The notes under the pieces are model-generated. The model saw only the letters and a program-made list of their open reading frames with translations, was not told where the DNA came from and searched no databases. A stretch of 64,000 bases of DNA from Dyella choica (lineage in GTDB: Bacteria > Pseudomonadota > Gammaproteobacteria > Xanthomonadales > Rhodanobacteraceae). Shown here in pieces: positions 53,285 to 62,073 of this stretch. Each line of letters begins with the position of its first letter. Position 1 is the first letter of the stretch. The DNA lies in NCBI RefSeq assembly GCF_003977665.1, contig NZ_RYYV01000001.1, positions 62,001 to 126,000 on the forward strand, given 5' to 3'. Made by a program: the position numbers and the translations under genes.

Positions 53285-54181
53285 CTATTGCCGCGGGTTG
53301 TAATGCGCAAATTGCCTATGCAACGCTTCGTAAGCCTGGCGTTGGTCATCGCTCTCCGGCAGCGGCACCCTGATCGACACTTCCACCAGCTGATCACCCG
53401 GCGGCTGCCCCGGCCATCCGCGCTCTTTCAGCCGCAGCTTGCGGCCTGACTGGGTTCCTGCGGGAATGCGCAAGTCCACTGTGCCGGCCAGGGTCGGCAC
53501 CGAAACGGTGGCCCCCAGCGCCGCCTCCCACGGACTGACCGGCAGAATGTGCAGCACATGGCGGCCGTCCAGCTTGAAACGCGCATCATCGCGAATCCCC
53601 ACCTCCAGCAACAGGTCGCCGCCCGGACCACCTCCCGCGCCGGGGTGCCCCTGGCCGCCGAGGCGAATCACCTGGCCCGGCTGGATGCCGGCCGGGATCT
53701 TCACTTCCAGCACACGTTCTCGGCCACTGCCGTCGTCAAGGTTCAGACGCGTACGGCCGCCGCTGTAGGCAGTCTGCAAGTCGATTTGTACCTGTGCACG
53801 CACATCGCGGCCACGGCGCGCGCGTGGCGCATGCCGCCCGCCCGCGGCGCGGCCGAACAGGCTTTCGAAGAAGTCGCTGAACTCGCCGTCGCCGGCGTCG
53901 CCGAAGTCAAAACTCTGGCCCTGCCCCCAATTCGGCGGCGGACGGAACTGCTCGCCCGGGCGATATCCGCCGGCACGCAGCTGGTCGTAGGCCCGACGCT
54001 TTTCGGGATCGCGCAGGACTTCGTTGGCTTCGTTGATCGCCTTGAATTTCTCTTCCGCGCCCGCTTCCTTGTTCTTGTCCGGGTGATATTTGCGCGCAAG
54101 CTTGCGATAGGCCGCCTTGATATCGGCCTCGCCGGCGTCGGATTTGACGCCCAGGACTTCGTAATAGTCTTTGAATTCCAC
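53285..54181 (-). CDS. cbpA: Curved DNA-binding protein / DnaJ-type co-chaperone CbpA
   Basis: A 298-residue DnaJ homologue without the zinc finger: J domain with HPD in KYHPDKN (about 35-40), G/F-rich region, and DnaJ C-terminal domains ([30 protein letters not shown]). I use GTG 54181 because AGGAG is five bases upstream and the protein then begins [11 protein letters not shown], as in CbpA; GTG two codons earlier overlaps that ribosome site. hsp20 lies upstream on the same strand (123-bp gap), so both may respond to heat or stationary phase. Confidence 0.93.
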   Translation of the reverse strand: MEFKDYYEVLGVKSDAGEADIKAAYRKLARKYHPDKNKEAGAEEKFKAINEANEVLRDPEKRRAYDQLRAGGYRPGEQFRPPPNWGQGQSFDFGDAGDGEFSDFFESLFGRAAGGRHAPRARRGRDVRAQVQIDLQTAYSGGRTRLNLDDGSGRERVLEVKIPAGIQPGQVIRLGGQGHPGAGGGPGGDLLLEVGIRDDARFKLDGRHVLHILPVSPWEAALGATVSVPTLAGTVDLRIPAGTQSGRKLRLKERGWPGQPPGDQLVEVSIRVPLPESDDQRQAYEALHRQFAHYNPRQ

Positions 54182-54246
54182 TGCCACTCCTCAAGCAAAT
54201 CCGCACTGCACCTGCCCACTGCACATGTCCGGCCCCAACACGAACA

Positions 54247-54276
54247 GCTCGCCGCGGATCATGGTCCGCGGCGAGC
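54247..54276 (-). terminator. Strong hairpin after hsp20
   Basis: 12-bp perfect stem (GCTCGCCGCGGA and complement), 6-nt loop, 28 bp past the hsp20 stop. No clear T run on the minus strand; a rho-independent call is tentative. Confidence 0.55.
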
Positions 54277-54304
54277 CGTCTACGCAACATCGGGCGATAG
54301 GTAC

Positions 54305-54754
54305 TTACTGTGTGCTGATGGTAATGCGGCGCGGCGCCTTTTCCGCCTTCTTCGGTATCACGATTTCCAGCACGCCATGCTTACCGGTGGCGCTGATGTT
54401 GTCGGCATCTGCACTATCGGGCAAGGCGAAGCGACGGTGGAAGCTACCGTGCGCACGTTCTACGCGCGTAAAGCGACCACTCTGATCCTGCTTTTCGACC
54501 GCACGCTCGCCCTTGATGGCAAGGATGCCTTTTTCCATGCTCACTTCGATGTTGGCGGGGTCCACGCCTGGTATATCGGCATAGATCACGAAGCGCTGCT
54601 CTTCTTCCTTGATGTCCACGCGCGGCGCCCACTGGCTGGTCACCACGCTGGAACCGTCGCTTTCTTCGCCTTGGAAGTAGCGTTCGAACCTGTGGCGGAC
54701 GTCGGCTGGAAACGCGCGGCTGGCGCTCCAGAGATGGCTACGACTGACATTCAT
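54305..54754 (-). CDS. Small heat-shock protein Hsp20 / alpha-crystallin
   Basis: A 149-residue holdase: alpha-crystallin domain about 40-140 (WAPRVDIKEEEQRFVIYADIPGV, KGILAIKGER, GVLEIVIPKK) with the IxI-type tail RRITIST. ATG 54754 has GAGGAAACAGCC. Divergent from the peroxiredoxin gene; a TTGAAA...TATTTG arrangement (54828-54800, 17-bp spacer) is a possible promoter, not a clear sigma32 match. Confidence 0.94.
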   Translation of the reverse strand: MNVSRSHLWSASRAFPADVRHRFERYFQGEESDGSSVVTSQWAPRVDIKEEEQRFVIYADIPGVDPANIEVSMEKGILAIKGERAVEKQDQSGRFTRVERAHGSFHRRFALPDSADADNISATGKHGVLEIVIPKKAEKAPRRITISTQ

Positions 54755-54891
54755 GGCTGTTTCCTCAATAAGGTTGCGGATTGCTTCCCGCTTGACAGCC
54801 AAATAAGTTCCCATGCACGCAGTTTCAAGGCGACAAGCTGCCTGTCCCGACGGTAGCATTCCCGCCGTTGCCCCTGTTTCAGCGAGCCCCC

Positions 54892-55377
54892 ATGACCATT
54901 CAGATCGGACAGTCTCTGCCTGACTTCGAGATCGCCGTCATCGACGACGGCGCCGACATCCAGCGCACCAGCACCGCGCAGCTTTTCGCCGGCCGTAACG
55001 CCGTGCTGTTCGCTGTACCCGGCGCATTTACCCCCACCTGTTCAGAGCGCCATCTGCCGGGTTACGTCAAGCACTATGGCGACTTCAAGGCGCGTGGCGT
55101 CGACGTGTACTGCATGGCGGTGAACGACGCCTACGTGATGAAGGCCTGGGCTCTGTCGCAAAGCGTACCTGCCGGCCTCAAGCTGCTGGCGGACGGAAAT
55201 GGCAGCTTCGCGCGCGCGCTGGGCCTGGAGATGGACGGCAGTGCCTACGGCATGGGCACGCGCTCACGCCGCTTTGCGCTGTATGCGGAAAACGGCGTGG
55301 TGAAATTGCTCAACATCGAAAGTCCGGGCGAGCTACGCGTAACGACAGCCGAAGCGATGCTGTCAGCCATCCCTTAA
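54892..55377 (+). CDS. Peroxiredoxin (Prx5-like redoxin)
   Basis: A 161-residue thiol peroxidase: peroxidatic Cys50 in PGAFTPTCSERHLPGY, a further Cys74, and the Prx5 segments SRRFALYAENGVV and AEAMLSAI. Members reduce organic and hydrogen peroxides with glutathione or glutaredoxin. ATG 54892 follows a short spacer from hsp20. Its stop is 6 bp from the end of the convergent unknown gene. Confidence 0.93.
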   Translation: MTIQIGQSLPDFEIAVIDDGADIQRTSTAQLFAGRNAVLFAVPGAFTPTCSERHLPGYVKHYGDFKARGVDVYCMAVNDAYVMKAWALSQSVPAGLKLLADGNGSFARALGLEMDGSAYGMGTRSRRFALYAENGVVKLLNIESPGELRVTTAEAMLSAIP

Positions 55378-55383
55378 GGCACG

Positions 55384-56220
55384 CTACTGAAACACGGCTA
55401 CCTGTCCGTAGTCATTACGGCAGAAAGCAGGAATACATCCGTTCACTAAGGTGGGATAGAAGCCCGCGACAGAGTCCGACCAACAGTTCACGGCCATCTG
55501 CAGGTAGCCCGAAGCACCTGGGGCGACGGGATCAGACCTGAATGCTACACACTTATTCATTACGGTAAGTCGTCCGGTCGCCATTCCGGATTGGGTCGAG
55601 CCGTATTGAACAGTCCCATGTACAGCAAAATTTGTATTAACCACGACAGACGTACTGGGTGCGACTGGATTGACGTAATCGGATGAGGCTGGTGCGGCTG
55701 AACTCGAAGGTTCGCTACCACTATTCTCCATCGTAGTGTCCTTGAGCACCCCGCCCTCAATTAAGCCGGCTTTTGGAAGGTACTTCGATGCCTTGGAGTT
55801 GGGGGATGGCCCTCTGCATGCCACTCCGTCCAAAGTACCGGGCTCGATAATCAGGCCGTCACCATCATTAGTGATATCGACACCGCCTAACTTCTGACAA
55901 AGTTTCTGCCGGTAGAGATCCGCCTCTTCCGGCTGCCTGCCGGGAACGATACGAAAATTACCGTCCCGAGTGCGCTCCAAGACTTGGCCTATGACAACTT
56001 GCTTGCCAGATTCGTCTAGGCTGACAACTTTTACCGATCGGTAAATCAGGGTTCTGCCATCGGGCTCCAGGCTTTCATGGTAATCAACGATGGCGTCCGG
56101 ACTGAGCGAACCGAACGCTGACAGTGTGGGCGCCGTCTTTTGCCCCTCGGCCATGCATGCCAGTGGTGTGGCCCATGCAAACACCAGGCCCGGCAGAATG
56201 ATCTTCGCTAGATTTTTCAT
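55384..56220 (-). CDS. Exported Cys-rich protein, family member A (unknown function)
   Basis: 278 residues from ATG 56220 (GGAGGG upstream). Signal peptide ends around PLACMA-EG. N-terminal domain (about 40-140): EPDGRTLIYRSVKV, SGKQVVIGQVLERTRDGNFRIVPGR, with Cys108 and Cys135; then a Ser/Ala/Pro-rich linker (about 165-205); then a C-terminal domain (about 205-278) with Cys224, 246, 262 and 267, spaced C-x21-C-x15-C-x4-C, implying disulphides in the periplasm or outside. Member B next door is about three quarters identical by eye, and member C shares the layout. Not recognised. Confidence 0.85.
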   Translation of the reverse strand: MKNLAKIILPGLVFAWATPLACMAEGQKTAPTLSAFGSLSPDAIVDYHESLEPDGRTLIYRSVKVVSLDESGKQVVIGQVLERTRDGNFRIVPGRQPEEADLYRQKLCQKLGGVDITNDGDGLIIEPGTLDGVACRGPSPNSKASKYLPKAGLIEGGVLKDTTMENSGSEPSSSAAPASSDYVNPVAPSTSVVVNTNFAVHGTVQYGSTQSGMATGRLTVMNKCVAFRSDPVAPGASGYLQMAVNCWSDSVAGFYPTLVNGCIPAFCRNDYGQVAVFQ

Positions 56221-56385
56221 TACTAGTGCCCTCCGTGAGTCTTGCCATAACGCCCGCAAAACGGCACAAGCCGAAGGTCAGTTATCGATCACGGCCTTAA
56301 GCACGATTCTGCGGTCGTCGTGGGAAGCTAACGTTGCCCTCGCAATGCCGTATAGGGGCATGCATCGCTTCTCCCTATCGGGAAA

Positions 56386-56419
56386 TGCACACACTTTGTG
56401 TAGGCGAGCGGATTAGGAC
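56386..56419 (-). promoter_or_regulatory. Conserved 34-bp leader element of gene A
   Basis: Aligns without gaps to 57575-57608 and 58706-58739. Inner dyad ACAC...GTGT, outer common block GAGCG...TTAGGAC (plus-strand reading). Located about 165-200 bp upstream of the gene A start. Confidence 0.6.
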
Positions 56420-56460
56420 GCTCTGATCCATTCCACGTCTTCGTCAAGACAATGACGTCC

Positions 56461-56533
56461 GTAGGCTGGGATATCAATCCCAGCATCGCGATGTGGCATG
56501 CGAGGCAATGCTGGGATTGTCATCCCAGCCCAC
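56461..56533. repeat. REP/BIME-like element between genes A and B
   Basis: GTAGGCTGGGAT...ATCCCAGCC(C)AC with an inner GCATCG/AATGC region. The preceding 15 bp (CTGATCCATTCCACG, 56423-56437) are identical to those before the element at 27501, so the copies share flanking sequence. Confidence 0.85.
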
Positions 56534-56548
56534 GCGCGGTGCCGCTTG

Positions 56549-56572
56549 CCTGCGGGTTCACTCGCCCGCAGG
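56549..56572. other. Hairpin linked to the REP element
   Basis: CCTGCGGG/CCCGCAGG stem with 8-nt loop. The second half (CTCGCCCGCAGGT) recurs at the gyrA stop codon (58918-58928). Confidence 0.6.
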
Positions 56573-56591
56573 TGATGCTCACAGCCATTCC

Positions 56592-57428
56592 TTAGCGATC
56601 GCGACGACTGAATACAGCTATCTGTCCGTAGTCGTTACGACAGAAAGCTGGAATGCACCCGTTCACGACGGTCGGGTAGAAGCCTGCGACAGACCCGGAC
56701 CAACAGTTGACGGCCATCTCCAATACGCCGGTTTGGCCTGGAACGACGGCATCGGATTGGAAGGCTATACATCTATTCATTACCGTAAGCCGCCCGGTCG
56801 CCATGCCAGCTTTGGTCGAGCCGTAAAAAGCTCTCCCGTACACAGTAAAATTCTGATTGGTTATCGTTGACGTGCTAGGCGCAGCTGGGTTGACGTAATC
56901 GGATGTGGCTGGTGCAGCTGGGTTCGAAAATTCGCCACTTTTCTCCGTTCCTGACTCCTTGAGCACTCCACCTTCAATGGAGCCGGCTCTTGGAAGGTAC
57001 TTGGATGCCTTGGAGTTGGGGGACGGTCCTTTGCAGCCAACGCCATTCAAAGTGCCTGGGCCGATAATGAGGCCGCCATTATCGTTGCTGACGTCGATAC
57101 CGCCCAACTTCTGGCAAAGTTTCTGTCGGTAGAGATCCGCTTCTTCCGGTTGCCTACCAGGGACGATACGAAAATTACCGTCCTGGGTGCGCTCCAAGAC
57201 CTGGCCAATGACAACTTGCTTACCGGGTTCGTCCAGGCTGTCAACTTTTACCGATCGGTAAATCAGCGTTCTGCCATCGGGTTCCAGGCTTTCGTGGTAG
57301 TCAACGATCGCGTCCGGATTGAGCGCGCCCAGCGCTTGCGGTCGGGGTGCTGCATTTTGCCCCTCGGCCATGCATGCCAGCGGGATGAACGCCAGACCAG
57401 GCAAGATGATACTCGCGTACGTTTTCAT
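56592..57428 (-). CDS. Exported Cys-rich protein, family member B (unknown function)
   Basis: 278 residues, tandem paralogue of A: the same EPDGRTLIYRSVKV opening, NSKASKYLP block, linker and C-terminal NRCIAF...VNCWSGS...GCIPAFC cysteines. Signal peptide shorter by three residues. It ends with extra charged residues SRRDR. The ribosome site is GGAGG. Each copy has its own leader, so they are probably separate transcription units. Confidence 0.85.
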   Translation of the reverse strand: MKTYASIILPGLAFIPLACMAEGQNAAPRPQALGALNPDAIVDYHESLEPDGRTLIYRSVKVDSLDEPGKQVVIGQVLERTQDGNFRIVPGRQPEEADLYRQKLCQKLGGIDVSNDNGGLIIGPGTLNGVGCKGPSPNSKASKYLPRAGSIEGGVLKESGTEKSGEFSNPAAPATSDYVNPAAPSTSTITNQNFTVYGRAFYGSTKAGMATGRLTVMNRCIAFQSDAVVPGQTGVLEMAVNCWSGSVAGFYPTVVNGCIPAFCRNDYGQIAVFSRRDR

Positions 57429-57574
57429 CGCTTAGCCTCCGTAAGTATCTCTACAACGGCTGCAAAGCAGCGGACCGAAGGTCGGCTAGCTGTGATTTCG
57501 CGGTCGTTATAGGAGGCTAGCGTTGCCCAATCGATGCGACATATGGGCATACACCTCGCCCGCATAGCGGGGAA

Positions 57575-57608
57575 TGCTTACACGATGCGTAAGTGAGCAG
57601 CTTAGGAC
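57575..57608 (-). promoter_or_regulatory. Conserved 34-bp leader element of gene B
   Basis: CTTACAC-gat-GCGTAAG inner dyad (one mismatch) followed by TTAGGAC at the same 27-bp offset as in A and C. About 150-180 bp before the gene B start. Confidence 0.6.
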
Positions 57609-57684
57609 GCAGTGGCTTAGCCCATCTACGCGCTAATGCGAGTGTGCACGCCTGCAGCTTGCACCTATGGCGTCGGCATAGGGG

Positions 57685-57711
57685 TGGGCTGGGATTGCGA
57701 TCCCAGCCTAC
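57685..57711. repeat. Solo REP hairpin
   Basis: GCTGGGATTGCGATCCCAGC hairpin with flanking GTAGG-like ends. It is the single-unit form of the pairs elsewhere. Confidence 0.75.
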
Positions 57712-57731
57712 GTGCGCCACTTTGCGTCCTA

Positions 57732-58508
57732 TCAAATCACTGTTACCTCCCCTCGATCCGCGGTGCAGACACCTTGCAGGCAACTGGTGGTTGAGGTCAT
57801 GATGGTGCCAGGGCTGCTCGCATAGCACGCAATAATGAAATTGCTCGTTCCGCGTGAATTCGCATTGACCCAATCTTGCTGCGATATTCCACAACCATTG
57901 CCGATTTGCATCCTCGATGACAAGTAGCCCGCGACATTGGTGGTGTATTCCGTGTACCCCTGGTACACCACGTTTTGCCGGGCAGGAACGACAAAGTTTT
58001 TCGGCGCATATGCCTTAAGAATGATTAGATTGCCCGGAGCGTGAAAATCGTCCGCCTGCTTGATCGCGCCGGCACCGGTCGCTGGCTTTCTATTGGGCTC
58101 TTGCTGATCGGACTCGTCTTTGGTCCGTTCCTGCCACACACCATTGGCCATGACGCCAATCTTTGGCGTTACGGAAGAAGAACTCATGCATGAGGCGCCG
58201 AAGAGCGTGTTTTTCTCAAGAACGCGTTGACTGGCAAACGAGGCTACCCCTCCAACACGCTGGCAGAACGCTTGATCGAACTTCAACGTATCGGCGGACT
58301 GCAGCGCGGGAACATACGTAAACGTCCCGTCCTGATTCGGAATGAGCACTTGTCGAACAAGCGTCTGCTTTCCATCGGGATCAGGTAGGTAGACCATACG
58401 CTCAATTAAAGTCTCCCCTTGTGGGGAACGTATAGTCTTTTGACTGACCACCTGGGCGCTCGCCAAGGCAGGCGCTATGACCAACAGGCCAAGCATGAGG
58501 GATTTCAT
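57732..58508 (-). CDS. Exported Cys-rich protein, family member C (diverged)
   Basis: 258 residues, signal peptide ending ALASA-QV. Clearly related to A and B though much diverged: PQGETLIERMVYLPDPDGKQTLV... against their GRTLIYRSVKV...GKQVVIGQVL pattern, then DGTFTYVP, FCQRVGGV, and six Cys (82, 107, 206, 228, 243, 248) with the same spacing as A (C-x21-C-x14-C-x4-C at the end). First of the three on this strand, directly downstream of gyrA. The best single piece of evidence that this is one family. Confidence 0.8.
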   Translation of the reverse strand: MKSLMLGLLVIAPALASAQVVSQKTIRSPQGETLIERMVYLPDPDGKQTLVRQVLIPNQDGTFTYVPALQSADTLKFDQAFCQRVGGVASFASQRVLEKNTLFGASCMSSSSVTPKIGVMANGVWQERTKDESDQQEPNRKPATGAGAIKQADDFHAPGNLIILKAYAPKNFVVPARQNVVYQGYTEYTTNVAGYLSSRMQIGNGCGISQQDWVNANSRGTSNFIIACYASSPGTIMTSTTSCLQGVCTADRGEVTVI

Positions 58509-58913
58509 AGGCTGCTCCTGTTCTCAATCATTCATGGGATTGACACCGCGAACGAAACTTGGCGCATGCCAGACCGAAGATCGGTTAGCGACCACGAGCG
58601 GAAAACGATAAGTTATTTTTTGCGCCACATTGCGATCGCGCTGAAAAGCTAAGCCTCCCTATCGGCCCTGCATATCAGCGTACACCGCCTCTTCATCTAG
58701 GAAAGTGCTTACGCTGTGCGTAAGCGAGCGACTTAGGACTATCTATTTCTCATCCGAGACGCGCCTGAAGTTATGCGTTTGAGTTGAACGTATACGGATG
58801 GCGTACCTAAATGAGGTGATGGTCAAGGCGCTCGTTGGCTGGTATGAAAATCCCGGTCCAGAAAACCGCCGGAAAGCTGGAATTTGCATCCCAGCCTACG
58901 CCGATCTGCGGGC
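58509..58913 (-). other. Spacer between gyrA and member C (405 bp)
   Basis: Holds the leader of gene C with the conserved element (58706-58739) and the CCGAAGATCGG block near 58573-58585, then a degenerate REP half (58875-58899) and the gyrA hairpin. No gene seen. Confidence 0.6.
58706..58739 (-). promoter_or_regulatory. Conserved 34-bp leader element of gene C
   Basis: Perfect 8-bp dyad GCTTACGC-tgt-GCGTAAGC (58707-58725) then GCGAGCGACTTAGGAC. It is the most symmetrical of the three copies; about 200-230 bp before the gene C start. Confidence 0.65.
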
Positions 58914-58927
58914 TTACTCGCCCGCAG
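58875..58927. repeat. Degenerate REP half and hairpin spanning the gyrA stop codon
   Basis: AGCTGGAAT...ATCCCAGCCTAC (58875-58899) is a worn REP unit. Then CTGCGGGC/GCCCGCAG (58906-58913, 58920-58927) folds with the gyrA stop in its loop. Confidence 0.6.
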
Positions 58928-61523
58928 GTTCCCCACCTTCTTGCGTACCATTCGGCTCTAGCGGCGCCCCTTCCAGGACGTCAGCCTCGTCACCATTGCT
59001 CTCATCTGCGTCCACACGCACTACGCTGACCAGCGACTCCTCGGCCGGCAGACGGATCAGCGTGACGCCCTGCGTGTTGCGGCCCAGCTGCGAAATTTCC
59101 ATCGCACGGGTGCGCACCAGGGTGCCCTGGTTGGAAATCAGGATCAGTTCGTGCGTGTCGCTGATCTGCGTGGCGGCGACCAGGGCGCCATTGCGTTCGG
59201 AGCATTGGATGCCGATTACGCCTTGCGTACCACGGCCCTTCTTCGGGAACTCGTCGAGCACCGTGCGCTTGCCGTAACCACGCTCGGTGGCGGTAAGAAT
59301 GTCGCCTTCCTGAGCGACCACCAGCGATACGAGCTTGGCCTCGTCAGTGAGCTTCATGCCGCGTACGCCGGTGGCAGTACGGCCCATCGGGCGCACTTCG
59401 CTTTCATCGAAACGCACGACCTTGCCGTTCGATGCGAACAGCAACACATCGCTATTGCCATCGGTAAGCATCACGCCGACCAACGCATCGCCCTCTTCCA
59501 GGTTGATGGCGATCTTGCCCCTTTGCAGCTGGTATTCGAATTCGGTCAGCGGCGTCTTCTTCACCGTGCCTTCGGAGGTGGCAAAGAATACATAGCGGTC
59601 GGCGCTGTACTCGTGGACCGGCAACACCGCCTGCACCTTCTCGCCCTGGGCCAGCGGCAGCAGATTCACCATCGGCTTGCCGCGCGCATTCGGGCCGGCA
59701 TCCGGCATCTGGTAGACCTTCAGCCAGTACACACGGCCAGTGCTGGTGAAAGTAAGCAGCGTATCGTGCGTGTTCACCACCCACAGCTGCTCGACGAAAT
59801 CTTCTTCCTTCAAGGCCGACGCGGAACGGCCCTTGCCGCCGCGACGCTGCGCGCGATAAATGCTGATCGGCTGGCGCTTCACGTAACCGGCATGCGACAG
59901 CGTGACCACCACGTCTTCCGGCGCAATCAGGTCGAGCACGTTGAGATCTTCCTGCGAAGGCTGGATCTCGGTGCGGCGCGCGTCGCCGAATTCGGCCTTG
60001 ATCACTTCGAGTTCATCGCGGATCACGGCGAGCAGGCGTGCCGGATCTTCCAGGATCAGGATCAGCGCGCGGATAGTTTCCAGGATCTCGCGATACTCGT
60101 CGGAAAGTTTTTCCTGTTCCAGGCCGGTAAGGCGATGCAGACGCATGGCGAGGATTTCCTGCGCCTGCGTTTCGGAAAGCTGATAACCGTCGGCCTTCAA
60201 GCCCGCGCGCGGATCGAGGTCCTCCGGCCGCGAGGCTTCCGCACCGGCAGCGGCCAGCAGCGAAGCGACCATGCCCGGCTGCCACTTGCGCACCAGCATG
60301 CGCTCCTTCGCTTCCTGCGGCGAAGCGGAGGTCTTGATCAGCTCGATCATCTCGTCGATGTTGGCGAGCGCGACGGTCAGGCCTTCCAGCAGATGCGCGC
60401 GCGCGCGCGCCTTGCGCAATTCGAAAATCGTGCGCCGTGTAACCACTTCGCGGCGATGACGAATGAACGCCTCGAGGATTTCCTTGAGGTTGAGGGTGCG
60501 CGGCTGGCCATCGACCAGCGCCACCATGTTGATGCCGAAGGTCACCTGCAGCTGCGTCTGCTGGAACAGGTTGTTGAGCACCACGTCGGCCATCGCATCG
60601 CGACGGATCTCGATGACGATGCGCATGCCGTCCTTGTCGGACTCGTCGCGCAGCTCCGAGATGCCCTCGACGCGCTTTTCCTTCACCAGCTCGGCGATCT
60701 TCTCGATCAGCCGCGCCTTGTTCACCTGGTACGGCAGCTCGTGGACGAGGATCGTTTCGCGGCCGTTGGATTCGGTTTCGATCTCGGTCCGCGCACGCAC
60801 CAGGATGCGCCCGCGACCGGTGCGGTAAGCCTCGACGATGCCGGCAGCACCGTTGATGATGCCGGCGGTCGGAAAATCCGGGCCAGGGACGTGCTGCATC
60901 AGCTCGTCGACACCGAGCGACGGATCATCGATCAGTGCGATCGTCGCGGAGATCACCTCAGTGAGGTTGTGCGGCGGCACGTTGGTGGCCATGCCCACGG
61001 CGATACCCGCCGAGCCATTCACCAGCAGGTTCGGCACGCGCGTGGGCAGTACCAGAGGCTCCTGCTCGCTTTCATCGTAGTTGGGGCCGAAGTCGACCGT
61101 TTCCTTGTCAATATCCGCGAGCAGTTCGTGCGTGAGGCGCGCCATGCGCACTTCGGTGTAACGCATCGCCGCCGCATTGTCGCCGTCGACCGAACCGAAG
61201 TTGCCTTGGCCGTCCACCAGCATGTAGCGCAGCGAGAACGGCTGCGCCATGCGCACGATCGCGTCGTAAACGGAGGCATCGCCGTGCGGATGGTATTTAC
61301 CGATTACGTCACCGACGACGCGCGCGGATTTCTTGTAAGCCTTGTTCCAGGCATTGCCAAGTTCGTTCATGGCGAACAACACGCGGCGGTGCACGGGCTT
61401 CAAGCCATCGCGGACATCCGGTAGGGCGCGTCCCACGATCACGCTCATGGCGTAATCGAGGTAGCTCTGGCGCATTTCGTCTTCGATATTGACGCGGATG
61501 ACTTCTTTGGCGAGATCTGCCAT
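58914..61523 (-). CDS. gyrA: DNA gyrase subunit A
   Basis: Cuts and rejoins DNA in the gyrase heterotetramer to introduce negative supercoils. 869 residues from ATG 61523: winged-helix/tower core with catalytic Tyr122 in [10 protein letters not shown], then the beta-pinwheel C-terminal domain with the GyrA box in [10 protein letters not shown]. The quinolone pocket reads [10 protein letters not shown]: position 83 is Ala, with Ser at 84 and Asp at 87. The C-terminal tail is acidic and ends in a hairpin. The upstream 139 bp hold GGGAAGC before the ATG. Confidence 0.98.
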   Translation of the reverse strand: MADLAKEVIRVNIEDEMRQSYLDYAMSVIVGRALPDVRDGLKPVHRRVLFAMNELGNAWNKAYKKSARVVGDVIGKYHPHGDASVYDAIVRMAQPFSLRYMLVDGQGNFGSVDGDNAAAMRYTEVRMARLTHELLADIDKETVDFGPNYDESEQEPLVLPTRVPNLLVNGSAGIAVGMATNVPPHNLTEVISATIALIDDPSLGVDELMQHVPGPDFPTAGIINGAAGIVEAYRTGRGRILVRARTEIETESNGRETILVHELPYQVNKARLIEKIAELVKEKRVEGISELRDESDKDGMRIVIEIRRDAMADVVLNNLFQQTQLQVTFGINMVALVDGQPRTLNLKEILEAFIRHRREVVTRRTIFELRKARARAHLLEGLTVALANIDEMIELIKTSASPQEAKERMLVRKWQPGMVASLLAAAGAEASRPEDLDPRAGLKADGYQLSETQAQEILAMRLHRLTGLEQEKLSDEYREILETIRALILILEDPARLLAVIRDELEVIKAEFGDARRTEIQPSQEDLNVLDLIAPEDVVVTLSHAGYVKRQPISIYRAQRRGGKGRSASALKEEDFVEQLWVVNTHDTLLTFTSTGRVYWLKVYQMPDAGPNARGKPMVNLLPLAQGEKVQAVLPVHEYSADRYVFFATSEGTVKKTPLTEFEYQLQRGKIAINLEEGDALVGVMLTDGNSDVLLFASNGKVVRFDESEVRPMGRTATGVRGMKLTDEAKLVSLVVAQEGDILTATERGYGKRTVLDEFPKKGRGTQGVIGIQCSERNGALVAATQISDTHELILISNQGTLVRTRAMEISQLGRNTQGVTLIRLPAEESLVSVVRVDADESNGDEADVLEGAPLEPNGTQEGGEPAGE

Positions 61524-61662
61524 CAATCGGCTTCCCTGGTAGCAAATAAGAGCCCCGTGACGGGCGCGCCGGGCGCCCATCCAAGAGGGTCAAGTGTTAG
61601 CTTTGGAATTATACCACAACGGCACTCGAAAAGGCCGGAATTTCATCTTTTGAATCAATGAG

Positions 61663-62073
61663 TTACGAGTCAGTTTTGGCGCGCCGAAAAAGCAGCATGC
61701 GAGCGCTTGCGAAATTGACTACGGCAGCGAAAATCGAACCCACGCCGACGGCCCATGCCGGCCATTCGTGCCAGCCCGGAAAAGCCATCAGGCAAGCCAC
61801 ATAGGCGGCGTAATTCACCGCCGCTCCACCGCCCATCAGCGCCATCCAGTGCAGCCATTCCATCACCAGTGAACGTCCGCTATGACGTGCTGCGAAGGTA
61901 TGGCTTCGATTCCACCACCAGGTGACGGTGGCCGCCGCCAGAAAGGAGATCACCCGGCCGGTGTAGGGATTGAAGTGCGCGAAAGTGACCAGCGTCTGCA
62001 CGATGCCGGCATCGACCACGAAGCCGATCACCCCACCGACCGCAAACAGCATCACTTCGTGGCGCAGTCTCAT
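61663..62073 (-). CDS. GtrA-family membrane protein
   Basis: A 136-residue protein with four hydrophobic segments and the GtrA layout ([21 protein letters not shown]-type start, NRSHTFAAR loop). Family members move polyprenyl-linked sugars or act in polysaccharide decoration. Its start overlaps the stop of mtnA by 4 bp (ATGA), so coupled to it; a functional tie is not evident. Confidence 0.85.
   Translation of the reverse strand: MRLRHEVMLFAVGGVIGFVVDAGIVQTLVTFAHFNPYTGRVISFLAAATVTWWWNRSHTFAARHSGRSLVMEWLHWMALMGGGAAVNYAAYVACLMAFPGWHEWPAWAVGVGSIFAAVVNFASARMLLFRRAKTDS

Larger units (their letters stand above)
56221..56591 (-). other. Spacer between members A and B (371 bp)
   Basis: Contains the leader of gene A, the 34-bp conserved element (56386-56419), a REP pair (56461-56533) and an 8-bp hairpin (56549-56572). 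A short block at 56264-56290 (CCGAAGGTCAG and following) recurs in the leaders of B and C. No gene seen. Confidence 0.6.
57429..57731 (-). other. Spacer between members B and C (303 bp)
   Basis: Leader of gene B with the conserved element (57575-57608), the CCGAAGGTCGG block near 57474-57486, and a solo REP hairpin (57685-57711) just past the stop of C. No gene seen. Confidence 0.6.

Noticed and set aside
54755-54891. Thermosensor (ROSE-type) leader for hsp20
   Set aside because: The leader is short and I could not find the required pairing of the ribosome site with an upstream UYGCU-type element.
56386-58739. Integron-type attC recombination sites ahead of the three paralogues
   Set aside because: The dyads and TTAGGAC blocks look superficially similar, but the sites lie at the 5' side of each gene, lack the RYYYAAC/GTTRRRY core pair, and no integrase is present in the window.
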